In this document: positions 9,069 to 17,842 of the stretch, piece after piece
Position numbering within the stretch: position 1 is the first letter of the stretch
Layout of the letters: every line of letters begins with the position of its first letter
Source of the DNA: CBDBON01 sp965208395
GTDB lineage: Bacteria > Chloroflexota > Dehalococcoidia > Lucifugimonadales > CBDBON01
Direction of reading: 5' to 3'
DNA length: 64,000 bases
Assembly (NCBI GenBank): GCA_965208395.1
Contig: CBDBON010000002.1
Coordinates: 496,001-560,000, forward strand
Position numbers and translations under genes: made by a program
The notes under the pieces: model-generated
The model's input: only the letters and a program-made list of their open reading frames with translations
Databases searched by the model: none
What the model was told of the DNA's origin: nothing

Positions 9069-9968
9069 ATGGGCCTCGAAACGATTGCGATCCTGAGCCC
9101 TGGAGAGATGGGGCACGGTGTCGGAAAGGCGCTCGTGGAGCGCGGGTACGAGGTGATTACGTGCCTGAAGGGCAGGAGCCGGCGCACCAGAGACCTGGCG
9201 GCGACGGCGGGCTTCCATGACGCTCCCTCGCTGGAGGAGATGATCCTGAGGGCCGACCTAATCATGTCGATCCTGGTCCCGGCCCAAGCCGTGCAGGTGG
9301 CACGGGAGGCGGCAGAGGCCATGCGGTCCGCCGGAGCGCCGCGGCCATTCGCGGACTGCAACGCAGTGTCTCCCAGATCGGCGTCGGAGATGGCCTCGAT
9401 AGTCAGCGCGACGGGTGGAGACTACATCGATGGCGGAATCATCGGCGGCTCGCCGGCCAGGGGAGAAGTGCCCCGGGTATACACGTCCGGCCCGCGCGCG
9501 GCGATCATGGACGAGCTTGACGGCAAAGGCATCGCAGTAAGGAACCTCGGCCCCCGTGTTGGCAGAGCATCGGGGATAAAGATGTGCTATGCGTCCATGA
9601 CAAAGGGGACGAACGCGCTGCGCGTGGCGATGCTGACCGCCGCGGAGTCGCTTGGACTGTATGACGAGCTTATCGAGGAGCTTAAGTACAGCCAGGGCAA
9701 GGAGCTTTCCGCCATGGAGACTGCCATACCCGGCCTGCCGGCCAACGCAGGCCGGTGGATCGGCGAGATGGAGGAGATTGCGGAGACTTTCGACACGGTC
9801 GGAGTCACGCCCCGGTTCCACCAGGGCGCGGCTGAGATGTTCAGGCTGCTGGACTCCACGTCGTTCGCAAGCGAGAGTCCGGAGACTGTCGACCGGACCA
9901 GGACACTGAAGGACACGATCGAGGAGACGGCCAGAAGGCTGCCGGAAGGGGCCGGGGCAGCCGACTGA
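9069..9968 (+). CDS. NAD(P)-dependent oxidoreductase, 6-phosphogluconate/3-hydroxyisobutyrate dehydrogenase-like (DUF1932)
   Basis: 299 residues: an N-terminal Rossmann domain opening with IAILSPGEMGHGVGKAL (a variant GxGxMG loop, Ser-Pro replacing the first glycines), then IMSILVP and the substrate-loop region DYIDGGIIGGSPARG, and an all-helical C-terminal half (GIKMCYASMTKGTNAL) with the conserved Lys of beta-hydroxyacid dehydrogenases. The C-terminal part fits DUF1932. It is expected to oxidise a beta-hydroxyacid or phosphogluconate-like substrate that cannot be named. Single plus-strand gene; ATG at 9069. Confidence 0.8.
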   Translation: MGLETIAILSPGEMGHGVGKALVERGYEVITCLKGRSRRTRDLAATAGFHDAPSLEEMILRADLIMSILVPAQAVQVAREAAEAMRSAGAPRPFADCNAVSPRSASEMASIVSATGGDYIDGGIIGGSPARGEVPRVYTSGPRAAIMDELDGKGIAVRNLGPRVGRASGIKMCYASMTKGTNALRVAMLTAAESLGLYDELIEELKYSQGKELSAMETAIPGLPANAGRWIGEMEEIAETFDTVGVTPRFHQGAAEMFRLLDSTSFASESPETVDRTRTLKDTIEETARRLPEGAGAAD

Positions 9969-10026
9969 GGGTGCTGTCGCCAGGAATCACGGGCGCACTC
10001 CCAATCGGCGTTTCCGCGCAGGGGTG

Positions 10027-10710
10027 TCATTGGGTCAGGTTGACAATGTTTCGCACTTCGGTGACGACGTCGATGATGTGGTCAGGCGGCTGCAGATCGA
10101 CGGGATACCGGCGACCTCGCCGTATCCATGCCGCCTTCATTCCGAACCGCTTTGCCCCGTCTATGTCGGCCAGGGGATTGTCCCCTACGAACATGATCTG
10201 ATCGGGACTCGCGAGCCCGGTAGCATCCAGGGCGTCGCGAAATATCCTCGGGTCGGGTTTGGCATATCCCGCCTCTTCTGAAACGATGATGAAGGGGGCG
10301 AGCCGGTCAAGACCCGCCTCCCGGCACTTGCCGTGCTGGCTCGACGAGCCGTTGGTGACGATGCCCCAAGACACTTCCCGCTCGTTGAGACAGCCAAGGA
10401 ACCGGTTGACCTCCAGGTCCGGCTTCACGTGCCGTGACATCGCGGAGCGGTACCACCTCGTCAGCGAACCCATATCGAGGCCGGTCTCGGGCCATTCGCC
10501 GAGCCACCGCGAAAGCATCGTCTGGCGATCGGAATAGCCGTCACCGTCCCAACAGACCATCATCGCGACTGCATCGTCCCGTGTCACGGGCGTCGCCGCA
10601 TGGAGGAACTCTTCGTGGAAGCTCCGGGCAACTTTGAGGAAGGTGGACTGTCTGTCAAGCAGAGTGTTGTCCAGATCGAACACCAAGCCGCGGACGACGG
10701 TCGCACTCAC
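10027..10710 (-). CDS. HAD-superfamily hydrolase
   Basis: 227 residues of a HAD phosphatase, YjjG/pyrimidine-nucleotidase-like in length and cap type. Motif I is VFDLDNTLLD (D12 and D14 catalytic), motif II is GIVTNGSS, motif III Lys lies in GYAKPDPRIF, and motif IV is MFVGDNPLADIDGA. A C1 helical cap lies between motifs I and II. The start is GTG at 10710. The frame ends 58 bp after the converging dehydrogenase gene. The substrate, probably a phosphorylated sugar or nucleotide, is not predictable. Confidence 0.85.
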   Translation of the reverse strand: MSATVVRGLVFDLDNTLLDRQSTFLKVARSFHEEFLHAATPVTRDDAVAMMVCWDGDGYSDRQTMLSRWLGEWPETGLDMGSLTRWYRSAMSRHVKPDLEVNRFLGCLNEREVSWGIVTNGSSSQHGKCREAGLDRLAPFIIVSEEAGYAKPDPRIFRDALDATGLASPDQIMFVGDNPLADIDGAKRFGMKAAWIRRGRRYPVDLQPPDHIIDVVTEVRNIVNLTQ

Positions 10711-11048
10711 TGTCCGCCTACGCTACGCCGGGTCTACCTGGCTGGTGGGGAGGCAGGCTCAGGCCGCTCTTGCCGAATCTCGCCGCACAGCGAGTGCCGT
10801 TTGCGATCAGACCGTCCATAGCGGTCATCAAATTCTCCTTGCGTCGTCTGCCCGGGTTTGTCCCAGCCCGTCCTGTATGGACGACTCAACTCTGACGATA
10901 ACATTGATAGCGTCCGATGACCATCATAAAGCTGCCGGCGCAACTGTTCAGACCCGGCACTTGCGGCGTCCACGCAGGCAGCCGTAGTAGGATACGAGCG
11001 GACCGTCCGGCACTCCGATGGACAGTTCGAGGGGTGTACAGCCGACGC

Positions 11049-12314
11049 ATGAAGGATAGACCGGGCAGGTTCTACTATGGCTGGGTGATCGTCTGGGTCA
11101 TGGCCGCGTCCGGCGCGGTCAGCATGGCAATGGGGTCGCTCAACTTCGGCCTGTTCATCAAGCCTATGGGGGACGACCTCGGCATTGGACGAGCCGCGTT
11201 CGGGTGGGCGCATACAGCCCGCCAGGGGGCGAGCTCCGTGACCAGCCCGGCAGTCGGGTGGCTTCTCGACAGGTATGGCTCGCGCGTCATGCTTCCCGCC
11301 GCCGCGCTGATGACCGGCCTCTCCATGGTGGGGCTCGCATTCATCAGCCATGCCTGGCAACTCGTTCTCCTGTTCGCCGTCATGGGACTCGTGGGAATGA
11401 GCGGACCGGGCGCGCTGGTCACGTCCGTTCCGGTGCTCAAATGGTTCGTCGCAAACCGGGGCAAGGCGATCGCGTTCACGTCGCTCGGCATTCCCGTCGG
11501 CGCGGTGCTGTTCATACCACTCACGCAGTACCTCATAGCCACGGTCGGATGGGACATGGCCTGGATAGTCCTGGCCGCACTAGGCGTGGGAGTGATCGCA
11601 CCGCTAGCGGCCATATTCGTGCGCCGACAGCCAGAGGACATGGGACTGCTGCCGGACGGCGACACGGCCCAGGGCTCCACCGCAGACGAGCTGAACGCGC
11701 GGAAAGAGGCATCAGCCGAGGTCTCGTGGAGTCTGTCCGAGGCTGTACGCACCACCACGCTATGGAAGCTGGTCCTGGTGTTCAGCTCAGTCTCGCTGGC
11801 CATTGGCACCGTCGCGCTGCACAGGATAGCGGACTTCATGGACAGGGGACTCGATCCGGCCGTGATATCGCTCGCCACCGCGTTCGACGCCGTATGCGCG
11901 GGTGCCGCGACCTTCACGTTCGGGATGCTCGTCAAGCACGTTCCGGCGCGGATTCTCGGCGCGACAGGCTTCGTGGGGCTCGCGACAGCGAGCGTTCTGA
12001 CGATCTACGCCGACAACCTTCTCATCATGTTCGCGTCCATGGCGATATTCGGACTGGGGATCGGCGGAATGATGTTCCTGCAGAACTTCATATGGGCCGA
12101 CTATTTCGGACGTGAGAGCGTGGGGAGCATCCGCGGGCTGGTGAACCCGATCAACCTCGTAGTCGGCGGGTTGGGCGCACCTGCGGCCGGCTATATCCGG
12201 GACATTTGGGGCACACATGACCCCGCATGGTGGGCGGGCGTTGGGCTCATGGTATTCGCAGCGCTACTGACTCTGTCCACGTCCGCCCCGGGGAGACCTG
12301 GTCAGGAGCGATAA
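11049..12314 (+). CDS. MFS transporter
   Basis: 421 residues with about 12 predicted membrane helices in two halves, separated by a charged loop near residues 200-225 (DGDTAQGSTADELNARKEA). The motif-A-like loop GWLLDRYGSRVML after helix 2 is typical of the major facilitator superfamily. The overall pattern (FYYGWVIVWVMAASGAVSMAM at the N-terminus) resembles the monocarboxylate/oxalate-formate antiporter branch. The ATG at 11049 is chosen because the transmembrane pattern starts right after it; the upstream frame to 10917 is arginine-rich and not membrane-like. The substrate is probably an organic acid, by family resemblance only. Confidence 0.85.
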   Translation: MKDRPGRFYYGWVIVWVMAASGAVSMAMGSLNFGLFIKPMGDDLGIGRAAFGWAHTARQGASSVTSPAVGWLLDRYGSRVMLPAAALMTGLSMVGLAFISHAWQLVLLFAVMGLVGMSGPGALVTSVPVLKWFVANRGKAIAFTSLGIPVGAVLFIPLTQYLIATVGWDMAWIVLAALGVGVIAPLAAIFVRRQPEDMGLLPDGDTAQGSTADELNARKEASAEVSWSLSEAVRTTTLWKLVLVFSSVSLAIGTVALHRIADFMDRGLDPAVISLATAFDAVCAGAATFTFGMLVKHVPARILGATGFVGLATASVLTIYADNLLIMFASMAIFGLGIGGMMFLQNFIWADYFGRESVGSIRGLVNPINLVVGGLGAPAAGYIRDIWGTHDPAWWAGVGLMVFAALLTLSTSAPGRPGQER

Positions 12315-12464
12315 GAGAGCGATACCGCAGGCGCCGGAGCCGATCTTCGCTCATACCTGGATATTCCGCCCTTGTTGGCTGCCGCGCCTGAGTGATATGC
12401 TCCCAGACACGCAGTCTGGAGCATTGTCTCAGACTGCACCAAAAGACCGGACAAAGGGGGGATC

Positions 12465-13178
12465 GTGGCAATCAAATACGCAGGTCTCGCATTGATTGTC
12501 GGCGTGGTCCTGGCCTTCGTGGCCCCGATATTCATGCCGGGTTACGCTCTGATATACCCGGTGGACCAGACCGACTTCGCCGCGGCGAGGGACGCGCTGG
12601 GCGATGCGCCGGTCCTGGCGCACTGGGTGAATTTCATCTCGTTCATTTCGCTGTTGCTGATGATCTCCGCCTTCCTGGGTCTCTACCCCCTGGCGAGCCG
12701 GCAAGAGGGAATAGGCGGGAAGCTCCTGCGTTTCGGCCTCATCGCATCCATCATCGAGTGGAGCATCCTCATCATCGCGTCGGGGATGCGGCACTTTGTG
12801 ATCCACCTGATGCAGCGCAGCGATCTGGGCGACGGGCCTCCGTCGCCGGAAGCGTTCGAGGCCGCGGCTCTGGCCGTTCACACCGACATGATCGGTGTCA
12901 TACTGGCATTTGTGGCGCTCTATCCGCTGGCGTCCATCGCGGTCGGCCTTGGGCTGTCCAAGCGGTTCGCCTCAATGGACATCTACAAAGCCGCAGCCTA
13001 CGTCATGGCGGCGGCTGGACTTGTGGGGCTGGTCAATTTCATGTTTGGGATGAGCATTCCCGACCTGGGCATCCAATCCCTGCTCCTCATAAACAACCTT
13101 GCCCTCTACGTTGGGGGAATCTGCTTTATCGTCATCGGGTACGGCATGTACAGGGGGCGGGCCGAGTTCGCCGAGTAG
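12465..13178 (+). CDS. Multi-pass membrane protein of unknown function
   Basis: 237 residues with six or seven hydrophobic segments (about 5-25, 52-75, 88-108, 140-160, 172-190, 197-220). The start is GTG at 12465 behind GGGGGG. I do not recognise the family; no catalytic motif is visible. The third segment contains IIASGMRHFVIH with two His that could be functional. The gene lies between an MFS and an SSS transporter on the same strand but is spaced by 150 and 380 bp, so an operon is not implied. Confidence 0.7.
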   Translation: MAIKYAGLALIVGVVLAFVAPIFMPGYALIYPVDQTDFAAARDALGDAPVLAHWVNFISFISLLLMISAFLGLYPLASRQEGIGGKLLRFGLIASIIEWSILIIASGMRHFVIHLMQRSDLGDGPPSPEAFEAAALAVHTDMIGVILAFVALYPLASIAVGLGLSKRFASMDIYKAAAYVMAAAGLVGLVNFMFGMSIPDLGIQSLLLINNLALYVGGICFIVIGYGMYRGRAEFAE

Positions 13179-13560
13179 GCGTCCTCCGGCCAGGCTCAGG
13201 CCGATTGGGACCGGCCGACCGACATGATCCGTTCGATACGGAGATCCCTCAGGATCATACAGATGGCCCCCGGGCCATGGTACCTTCGCATGTGGCAGGT
13301 GTTCGCGAATCTGTCGGTCAAGGTCCGCCGCGCCAGCCGCTGCTGCGGACGCCCCGGGCATCCCGGATGCTGAGTGGAGGCCCCGGAGGCTCCCGGCGGG
13401 AGCCATCCACCGCACCAGCACTAGTCCGACTTCCATGGTGGGACCATCCACCGAAAAGCTCGCCGCATGGGACACGCCGGCTCACCCCCCCCCTATGGTT
13501 CCCCGGGGGACATCTCATTCCTTGACCGGGCCGCCGTCGCCGCCTAGAGACGAGTAGCGT
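13179..13560. other. Intergenic region
   Basis: 382 bases between two plus-strand membrane protein genes. Minus-strand frames are open here but have no recognisable product. A run of eight C lies near 13487-13494. No promoter or terminator stands out. Confidence 0.3.
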
Positions 13561-15048
13561 ATGGCCAACATCTGGGTGATATTCGGCTTTGCCGCGTACT
13601 TCGGCATGCTGATCGGCATTGCGGTCGTGGGCGCCCGCCGGATGCGGAACATGGCGGACTATACGCTCGGCGGGCGACGACTGAGCAGCTTCACGGCGGC
13701 GCTGAGCACCGGGTCGTCAACGACGAGCGCGTGGACGATGCTGGCACTGCCGGCACTGGCCTTCACGGGAGGGCTCGTAGAGTTGTGGGTGCCAGTCTGC
13801 GCAGCCATCGGCGTCTGGCTGAGCTGGACACTGTTGGCCAAGCGGTTGCGGCGATTCACGATAGCGACGGACAACGCGGTGACCATTCCGGAGTTCATGG
13901 AGCGTCGGTTTGGAGATACAACGGGAGCACTACGGTCGGTATCCGGGCTGATCACCATTCTGTTCGTAGTCTTCTACGTGAGCTCCGGGCTTGTCGGTGG
14001 GTCAAAGCTGCTGGAGGAGATATTCGGACTCGACCTCACCTTAGGCGTCATCCTGACGCTCTTTACGGTTGCGACGTACACGTTGATCGGCGGATTCATG
14101 GCGGTCTCCAGGACGGATGTGGCGCAGGCGCTGCTAATGCTCGTGAGCCTGGCGGTGCTGGTGGTCACCATGCTCATCGTTACGAAGCAACCGCTGTCGG
14201 ACACCGGTCCGGAGGCCGTCGGGTTCTTCGACCCCTTCACCCTGACGGACGGCTCGTTCATCACGCTGAGCTTCGCGCTCTCGGCATCGGGATGGGCGAT
14301 CGGCGGGCTGGGGGCACACAGGATATTGCAGAGGTTCATGGCGATCGAACGTGAGGACAAGATCCCCCAGGGACGCAACATCGCCGTGGTATGGCTGGCG
14401 ACTGTGTACCTACTGGCCTTCTTCGTTGGCGTCATCGCACGCCCCGCCCTATCCGAAGCCGGCATGCTGGGAACGGTCGTGGACTCGGAGCGGCTCTACT
14501 TTGTGGTCTCTGAAATCTTCTTCCACCCTGTGGTGCTGGGGGCGCTGCTCACGGCGGTCATCGCGGCGGTAATGAGCACGGCGGACTCGCAACTTCTGCT
14601 GGCATCGGCGATTGGGACGGAGGATGTGCCCGTGCTCAAGCGGATAGCCATGGGACTGGCGGCGGACGCCCGGCTGTGGATGGGCCGAGGGATGCTGCTG
14701 GTCATAGGCATTGTGTCGGCGATATTCTCGGTCTGGTTCCCAGACTCCATATTCGACCTGGTGAGCTTTGCGTGGGGCGGCATGGGGGCCGCGTTCGGGC
14801 CAGTGATGGTCCTTGGCCTGTACTGGCGCAGATTCAATGCCTGGGGCGCAGGAACAGCCGTTGTGACCGGCACTCTTGCGGCGACGTTGTGGCAGCTCCT
14901 GAGCGGCGGTCCGGGCGGGATGTGGGACATCCAGCCGGCAACGCCCTCCTTCGTCATCTCAATGGCGTCGGCCATAGGGGCCACGCTGCTGACGCCGCCC
15001 CCAGCGCAGCGGGTAGTGGAGCTGTTCGACAGGGTGAACGCGACGTAG
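13561..15048 (+). CDS. Sodium:solute symporter (SSS family, PutP-like)
   Basis: 495 residues with about 13 membrane helices. The N-terminal DYTLGGRRLSSFTAALSTGSSTTSAWTML carries the conserved Gly-Gly-Arg and the Ser/Thr-rich first core helix that binds Na+; later come TYTLIGGFMAVSRTDVAQALLML, SASGWAIGGLGAHRILQRFMA and the signature AAVMSTADSQLLLASA. These match PutP-type proline or related symporters. The substrate is probably an amino acid or other small organic solute. The downstream DUF885 gene begins 30 bp later on the same strand, so uptake may be coupled to peptide breakdown. Confidence 0.9.
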   Translation: MANIWVIFGFAAYFGMLIGIAVVGARRMRNMADYTLGGRRLSSFTAALSTGSSTTSAWTMLALPALAFTGGLVELWVPVCAAIGVWLSWTLLAKRLRRFTIATDNAVTIPEFMERRFGDTTGALRSVSGLITILFVVFYVSSGLVGGSKLLEEIFGLDLTLGVILTLFTVATYTLIGGFMAVSRTDVAQALLMLVSLAVLVVTMLIVTKQPLSDTGPEAVGFFDPFTLTDGSFITLSFALSASGWAIGGLGAHRILQRFMAIEREDKIPQGRNIAVVWLATVYLLAFFVGVIARPALSEAGMLGTVVDSERLYFVVSEIFFHPVVLGALLTAVIAAVMSTADSQLLLASAIGTEDVPVLKRIAMGLAADARLWMGRGMLLVIGIVSAIFSVWFPDSIFDLVSFAWGGMGAAFGPVMVLGLYWRRFNAWGAGTAVVTGTLAATLWQLLSGGPGGMWDIQPATPSFVISMASAIGATLLTPPPAQRVVELFDRVNAT

Positions 15049-15078
15049 CCTATCGCGAGCGAAGTGAGCGTACAAGAT

Positions 15079-16758
15079 ATGTCAGAGATATTCGAGATAG
15101 CCGACCGGTACGTGGAGCGGGTGGCCGAGTTGAGCCCGCTCAGCGCCACATACATGGGCGTGCCGGGACACGACCATGAGATGGACGACTTCTCCCCCGA
15201 GGCCAGCGAGGCGGAGGCCGCTCTGAACCGGGCGACTCTGTCCGAGCTATCGACGGCCCCGGTCCAGAGCGACAGGGACCGGATCGCGCGGGACGCGATG
15301 GCCGACAGCCTGGGCCTGAACCTGGAGAGGCACGACGCCGACGAGCACCTGCGCAGCCTGAGTATGATCCACAGCCCGGTCCACAGCGTGCGGCAGATAT
15401 TCGACATGATGCCGCGCGACACCGAGGAGCACTGGGCGAACGTCGCCTCCCGCATGGCGCTGGTCACGCGCGGGCTGGACAGCTACCGCCGAACGCTGGA
15501 TGAGGGCCTGCGGCGCGGGCTGGTCGTCGCCAAGCGCCAGGCGGTGGAGACCGCCGACCAGTGCGACGTGTGGAACGGGACGGCGCGTGGGCATACCTCC
15601 TTCTTCCACGGGCTTGTGGAGGCGTTCGACGAGTCGGAGGTGCGATCCGCCGGGCTGCGGGCCGACCTGGAGGCGGCGGCGCAGACGGCTGACAGGAGCA
15701 TCGCGGACATGGCCCTCTATCTCAGAGAGAGGTACGCTCCGAGAGCAGCCGCGCGTGATGCGGTCGGGGAGGAGCGGTACTCTCTGGCAGCTCGCGTGTA
15801 CAACGGGGTCGAGCTCGACCTGCTTGAGACGTACCGGTGGGGCTGGGAGCAGCTCGCATGGGTCGATTCGGAGATGGCGGAGACGGCAGAGCGGATCGCG
15901 CCGGGACGCGGGATCGAGGGCGCGACGGAGCTGCTCGACACCGATCCGTCGCGGGCGATCGAAGGCGAGGAGCCGTTCAGGCGTTGGATGCAGGAGCTGC
16001 AGGAGAGCACGATAAGCGACCTGGACGGCTCGCACTTCGACATTGCGGAGCCGGTGAGGAGGATCGAGGCGCTGATCGCGCCGCCGGGCGGCGCGCTGGC
16101 GATGTACTACACGCCGCCGTCGGAGGATTTCTCGCGGCCGGGCCGAACGTGGTACCCGACGGGCGGCAAGACGCGCTTCCCGCTGTGGAGCGAGGTCTCG
16201 ATCGCGTACCACGAGGGTGTGCCGGGGCACCACTTCCACCTCGGGACCACTGTCTACCTCTCGGAGCAGCTGTCCAGGTTCCAGCGGCTGCTGGGCGGCA
16301 CGTCGGGCCAAATCGAGGGCTGGGCGCTGTACGCCGAGCGCCTGATGGGAGAGCTCGGCTATCTGGAGAACCCGGACTACTACTTGGGCATGCTGGCCGG
16401 GCAGTCGCTCAGATCGATCCGGGTCATCATCGACATCGGAATGCACCTGGAGCTGGAGACGCCGGGCGGCCAGGGATTCCACCCCGGCGAAACGTGGACG
16501 CCTGAGCTTGGACTGGAGCTCCTCAGTCAGAAGAGCCTCTTCCCCCCGGACTTCCTGGCGAGCGAGGTCAGCCGCTACCTGGGGATTCCCGGACAGGCGA
16601 TCAGCTACAAGGTGGGCGAGCGCGAGTGGCTCGCCGCGAGGGAGGAGTCGAGGCGCCGGCTGGGATCGGCGTTCGACCTGAAGCAGTGGCACACCCGCGC
16701 GCTCGAGCTGGGACCGATGGGTCTGGAGCAGATGCGGAGAGAGATGGCAGGTGGGTAG
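15079..16758 (+). CDS. DUF885 family protein, putative metallopeptidase
   Basis: About 559 residues. The central-to-C-terminal part shows the DUF885 hallmarks: IAYHEGVPGHHFHLGTTVYLS, an HExxxxHH-type zinc site, followed by GQIEGWALYAERLMGELGY, which supplies the conserved Glu, and YLGIPGQAISYKVGEREWL. The family is related to M2/M3-like zinc peptidases and is often annotated as an uncharacterised, sometimes secreted, dipeptidase. No signal peptide is visible here. Either the ATG at 15079 or a GTG at 15064 could start the protein; neither has a clear ribosome site. It is probably co-transcribed with the upstream symporter. Confidence 0.85.
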   Translation: MSEIFEIADRYVERVAELSPLSATYMGVPGHDHEMDDFSPEASEAEAALNRATLSELSTAPVQSDRDRIARDAMADSLGLNLERHDADEHLRSLSMIHSPVHSVRQIFDMMPRDTEEHWANVASRMALVTRGLDSYRRTLDEGLRRGLVVAKRQAVETADQCDVWNGTARGHTSFFHGLVEAFDESEVRSAGLRADLEAAAQTADRSIADMALYLRERYAPRAAARDAVGEERYSLAARVYNGVELDLLETYRWGWEQLAWVDSEMAETAERIAPGRGIEGATELLDTDPSRAIEGEEPFRRWMQELQESTISDLDGSHFDIAEPVRRIEALIAPPGGALAMYYTPPSEDFSRPGRTWYPTGGKTRFPLWSEVSIAYHEGVPGHHFHLGTTVYLSEQLSRFQRLLGGTSGQIEGWALYAERLMGELGYLENPDYYLGMLAGQSLRSIRVIIDIGMHLELETPGGQGFHPGETWTPELGLELLSQKSLFPPDFLASEVSRYLGIPGQAISYKVGEREWLAAREESRRRLGSAFDLKQWHTRALELGPMGLEQMRREMAGG

Positions 16759-16809
16759 CACCGGGCAGGTCTGATGCCCCCCGCGAGTGACTCCAGGCAG
16801 CGCCGGTGT

Positions 16810-17628
16810 TCACAGGACCGATGATGCGATCTTGTCGAGAGTGGAGAGACTTTCCGGTCTGTTGGCCGTGGGCAGATTCACGACGACCCGGTCGGCCCCC
16901 GCCCGCTCATACTGCATGACCACCTGGCGGTCATCCGGAACGCCGAACGCGGTGATCTCGATGGAGCGTGGGTCTCGTCCCGCCTCCTCCGCCAGGCCGT
17001 CAAGCCGCTTCCGGGCTGCGGCAACACTCTGCGGAGTGATGTCAATGGGCACCCAGCCATCAGCGTAGTCGACGATCCGTTTGAAGACCTGAGGCACATG
17101 GCTACCCAATAGGATGGGTGGATGCGGTCTCTGTTCCGGTTTCGGGTAACAGTAGACGGGCGGAAAATCGACGTACTTCCCGTGAAACTCGCTCTCGTCC
17201 TGTGTCCACAGCTCCTTCATTGCCGCAACGATCTCCCTGGCCTGCGTCCACCTGCGATCAAAGTCCGCTCCGAAGATCTCAGCCTCCTCCCGGTGCACGC
17301 CGGTACCTATCCCGAAGAGGAGACGTCCGGAGCTATACATGTCTAGAGTCGCCACCTCCTTCGCCAGTGTTATCGGATGGCGCTCGGTGACTACACAGAC
17401 TGCCGTCCCCAGCCTCAGCGTGGACGTGACGGCCGCAGCCCGACTCAGGAGCAGGAAGGGGTCCGGGATGTCGCCCCACTCTCGCGGCACCGGAGTTTCG
17501 GTCGCAACGGGAAGAACAGGCTGCTCACCGGTCCAGATCGACTCGAAACCGAGCTCTTCCGCCCTAGGCGCGAGGTCGGCGATATCCACTGAATCCGCGT
17601 TCAGAATCGTCCCCAGGCCGATGCGCAT
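16810..17628 (-). CDS. LLM class (luciferase-like) F420-dependent oxidoreductase
   Basis: 272 residues of the bacterial luciferase-like monooxygenase superfamily, F420-dependent subgroup. The TIM-barrel markers are visible: ELGFESIWTGEQP near the N-terminus, LRLGTAVCVVTERHPITLAKEVATLD, RLLFGIGTGVHREEAEIFG, and HPPILLGSHVPQVFKRIVDYADGWVP. The ATG at 17628 is preceded by GGGAGG; the frame upstream of it is rejected. It probably uses F420 or FMN to oxidise an alcohol or lactone. The gene ends in convergent orientation with the DUF885 gene. Confidence 0.85.
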   Translation of the reverse strand: MRIGLGTILNADSVDIADLAPRAEELGFESIWTGEQPVLPVATETPVPREWGDIPDPFLLLSRAAAVTSTLRLGTAVCVVTERHPITLAKEVATLDMYSSGRLLFGIGTGVHREEAEIFGADFDRRWTQAREIVAAMKELWTQDESEFHGKYVDFPPVYCYPKPEQRPHPPILLGSHVPQVFKRIVDYADGWVPIDITPQSVAAARKRLDGLAEEAGRDPRSIEITAFGVPDDRQVVMQYERAGADRVVVNLPTANRPESLSTLDKIASSVL

Positions 17629-17842
17629 TACGTCCTCCCAGCCCGATCCAAGGTTTTCTCCCCCCAATTATACGAGCAGGTTGCCCTGAGATGCGGACAC
17701 AACTGAACCAACGGACTATATGAGGATACCTGAGGCTGCGGGCTTCTCTTTCCGGCTCACGTGTGGGAACATGCAGCAACCCAGGCCCTGCGGCAGGACT
17801 GGGAGAGCGTGTTGATCCGTAGAAGGCGCTGCCCGGGATAGC

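Noticed and set aside
12972..13518. Minus-strand genes opposite and after the membrane protein gene
   Set aside because: Frames are Pro/Gly/Ala-rich without domains or ribosome sites; they probably reflect GC skew.
15247..16761. 504-codon minus-strand open frame
   Set aside because: Antisense to the DUF885 gene, rich in Arg, Leu and Pro, with no family resemblance; a high-GC shadow.
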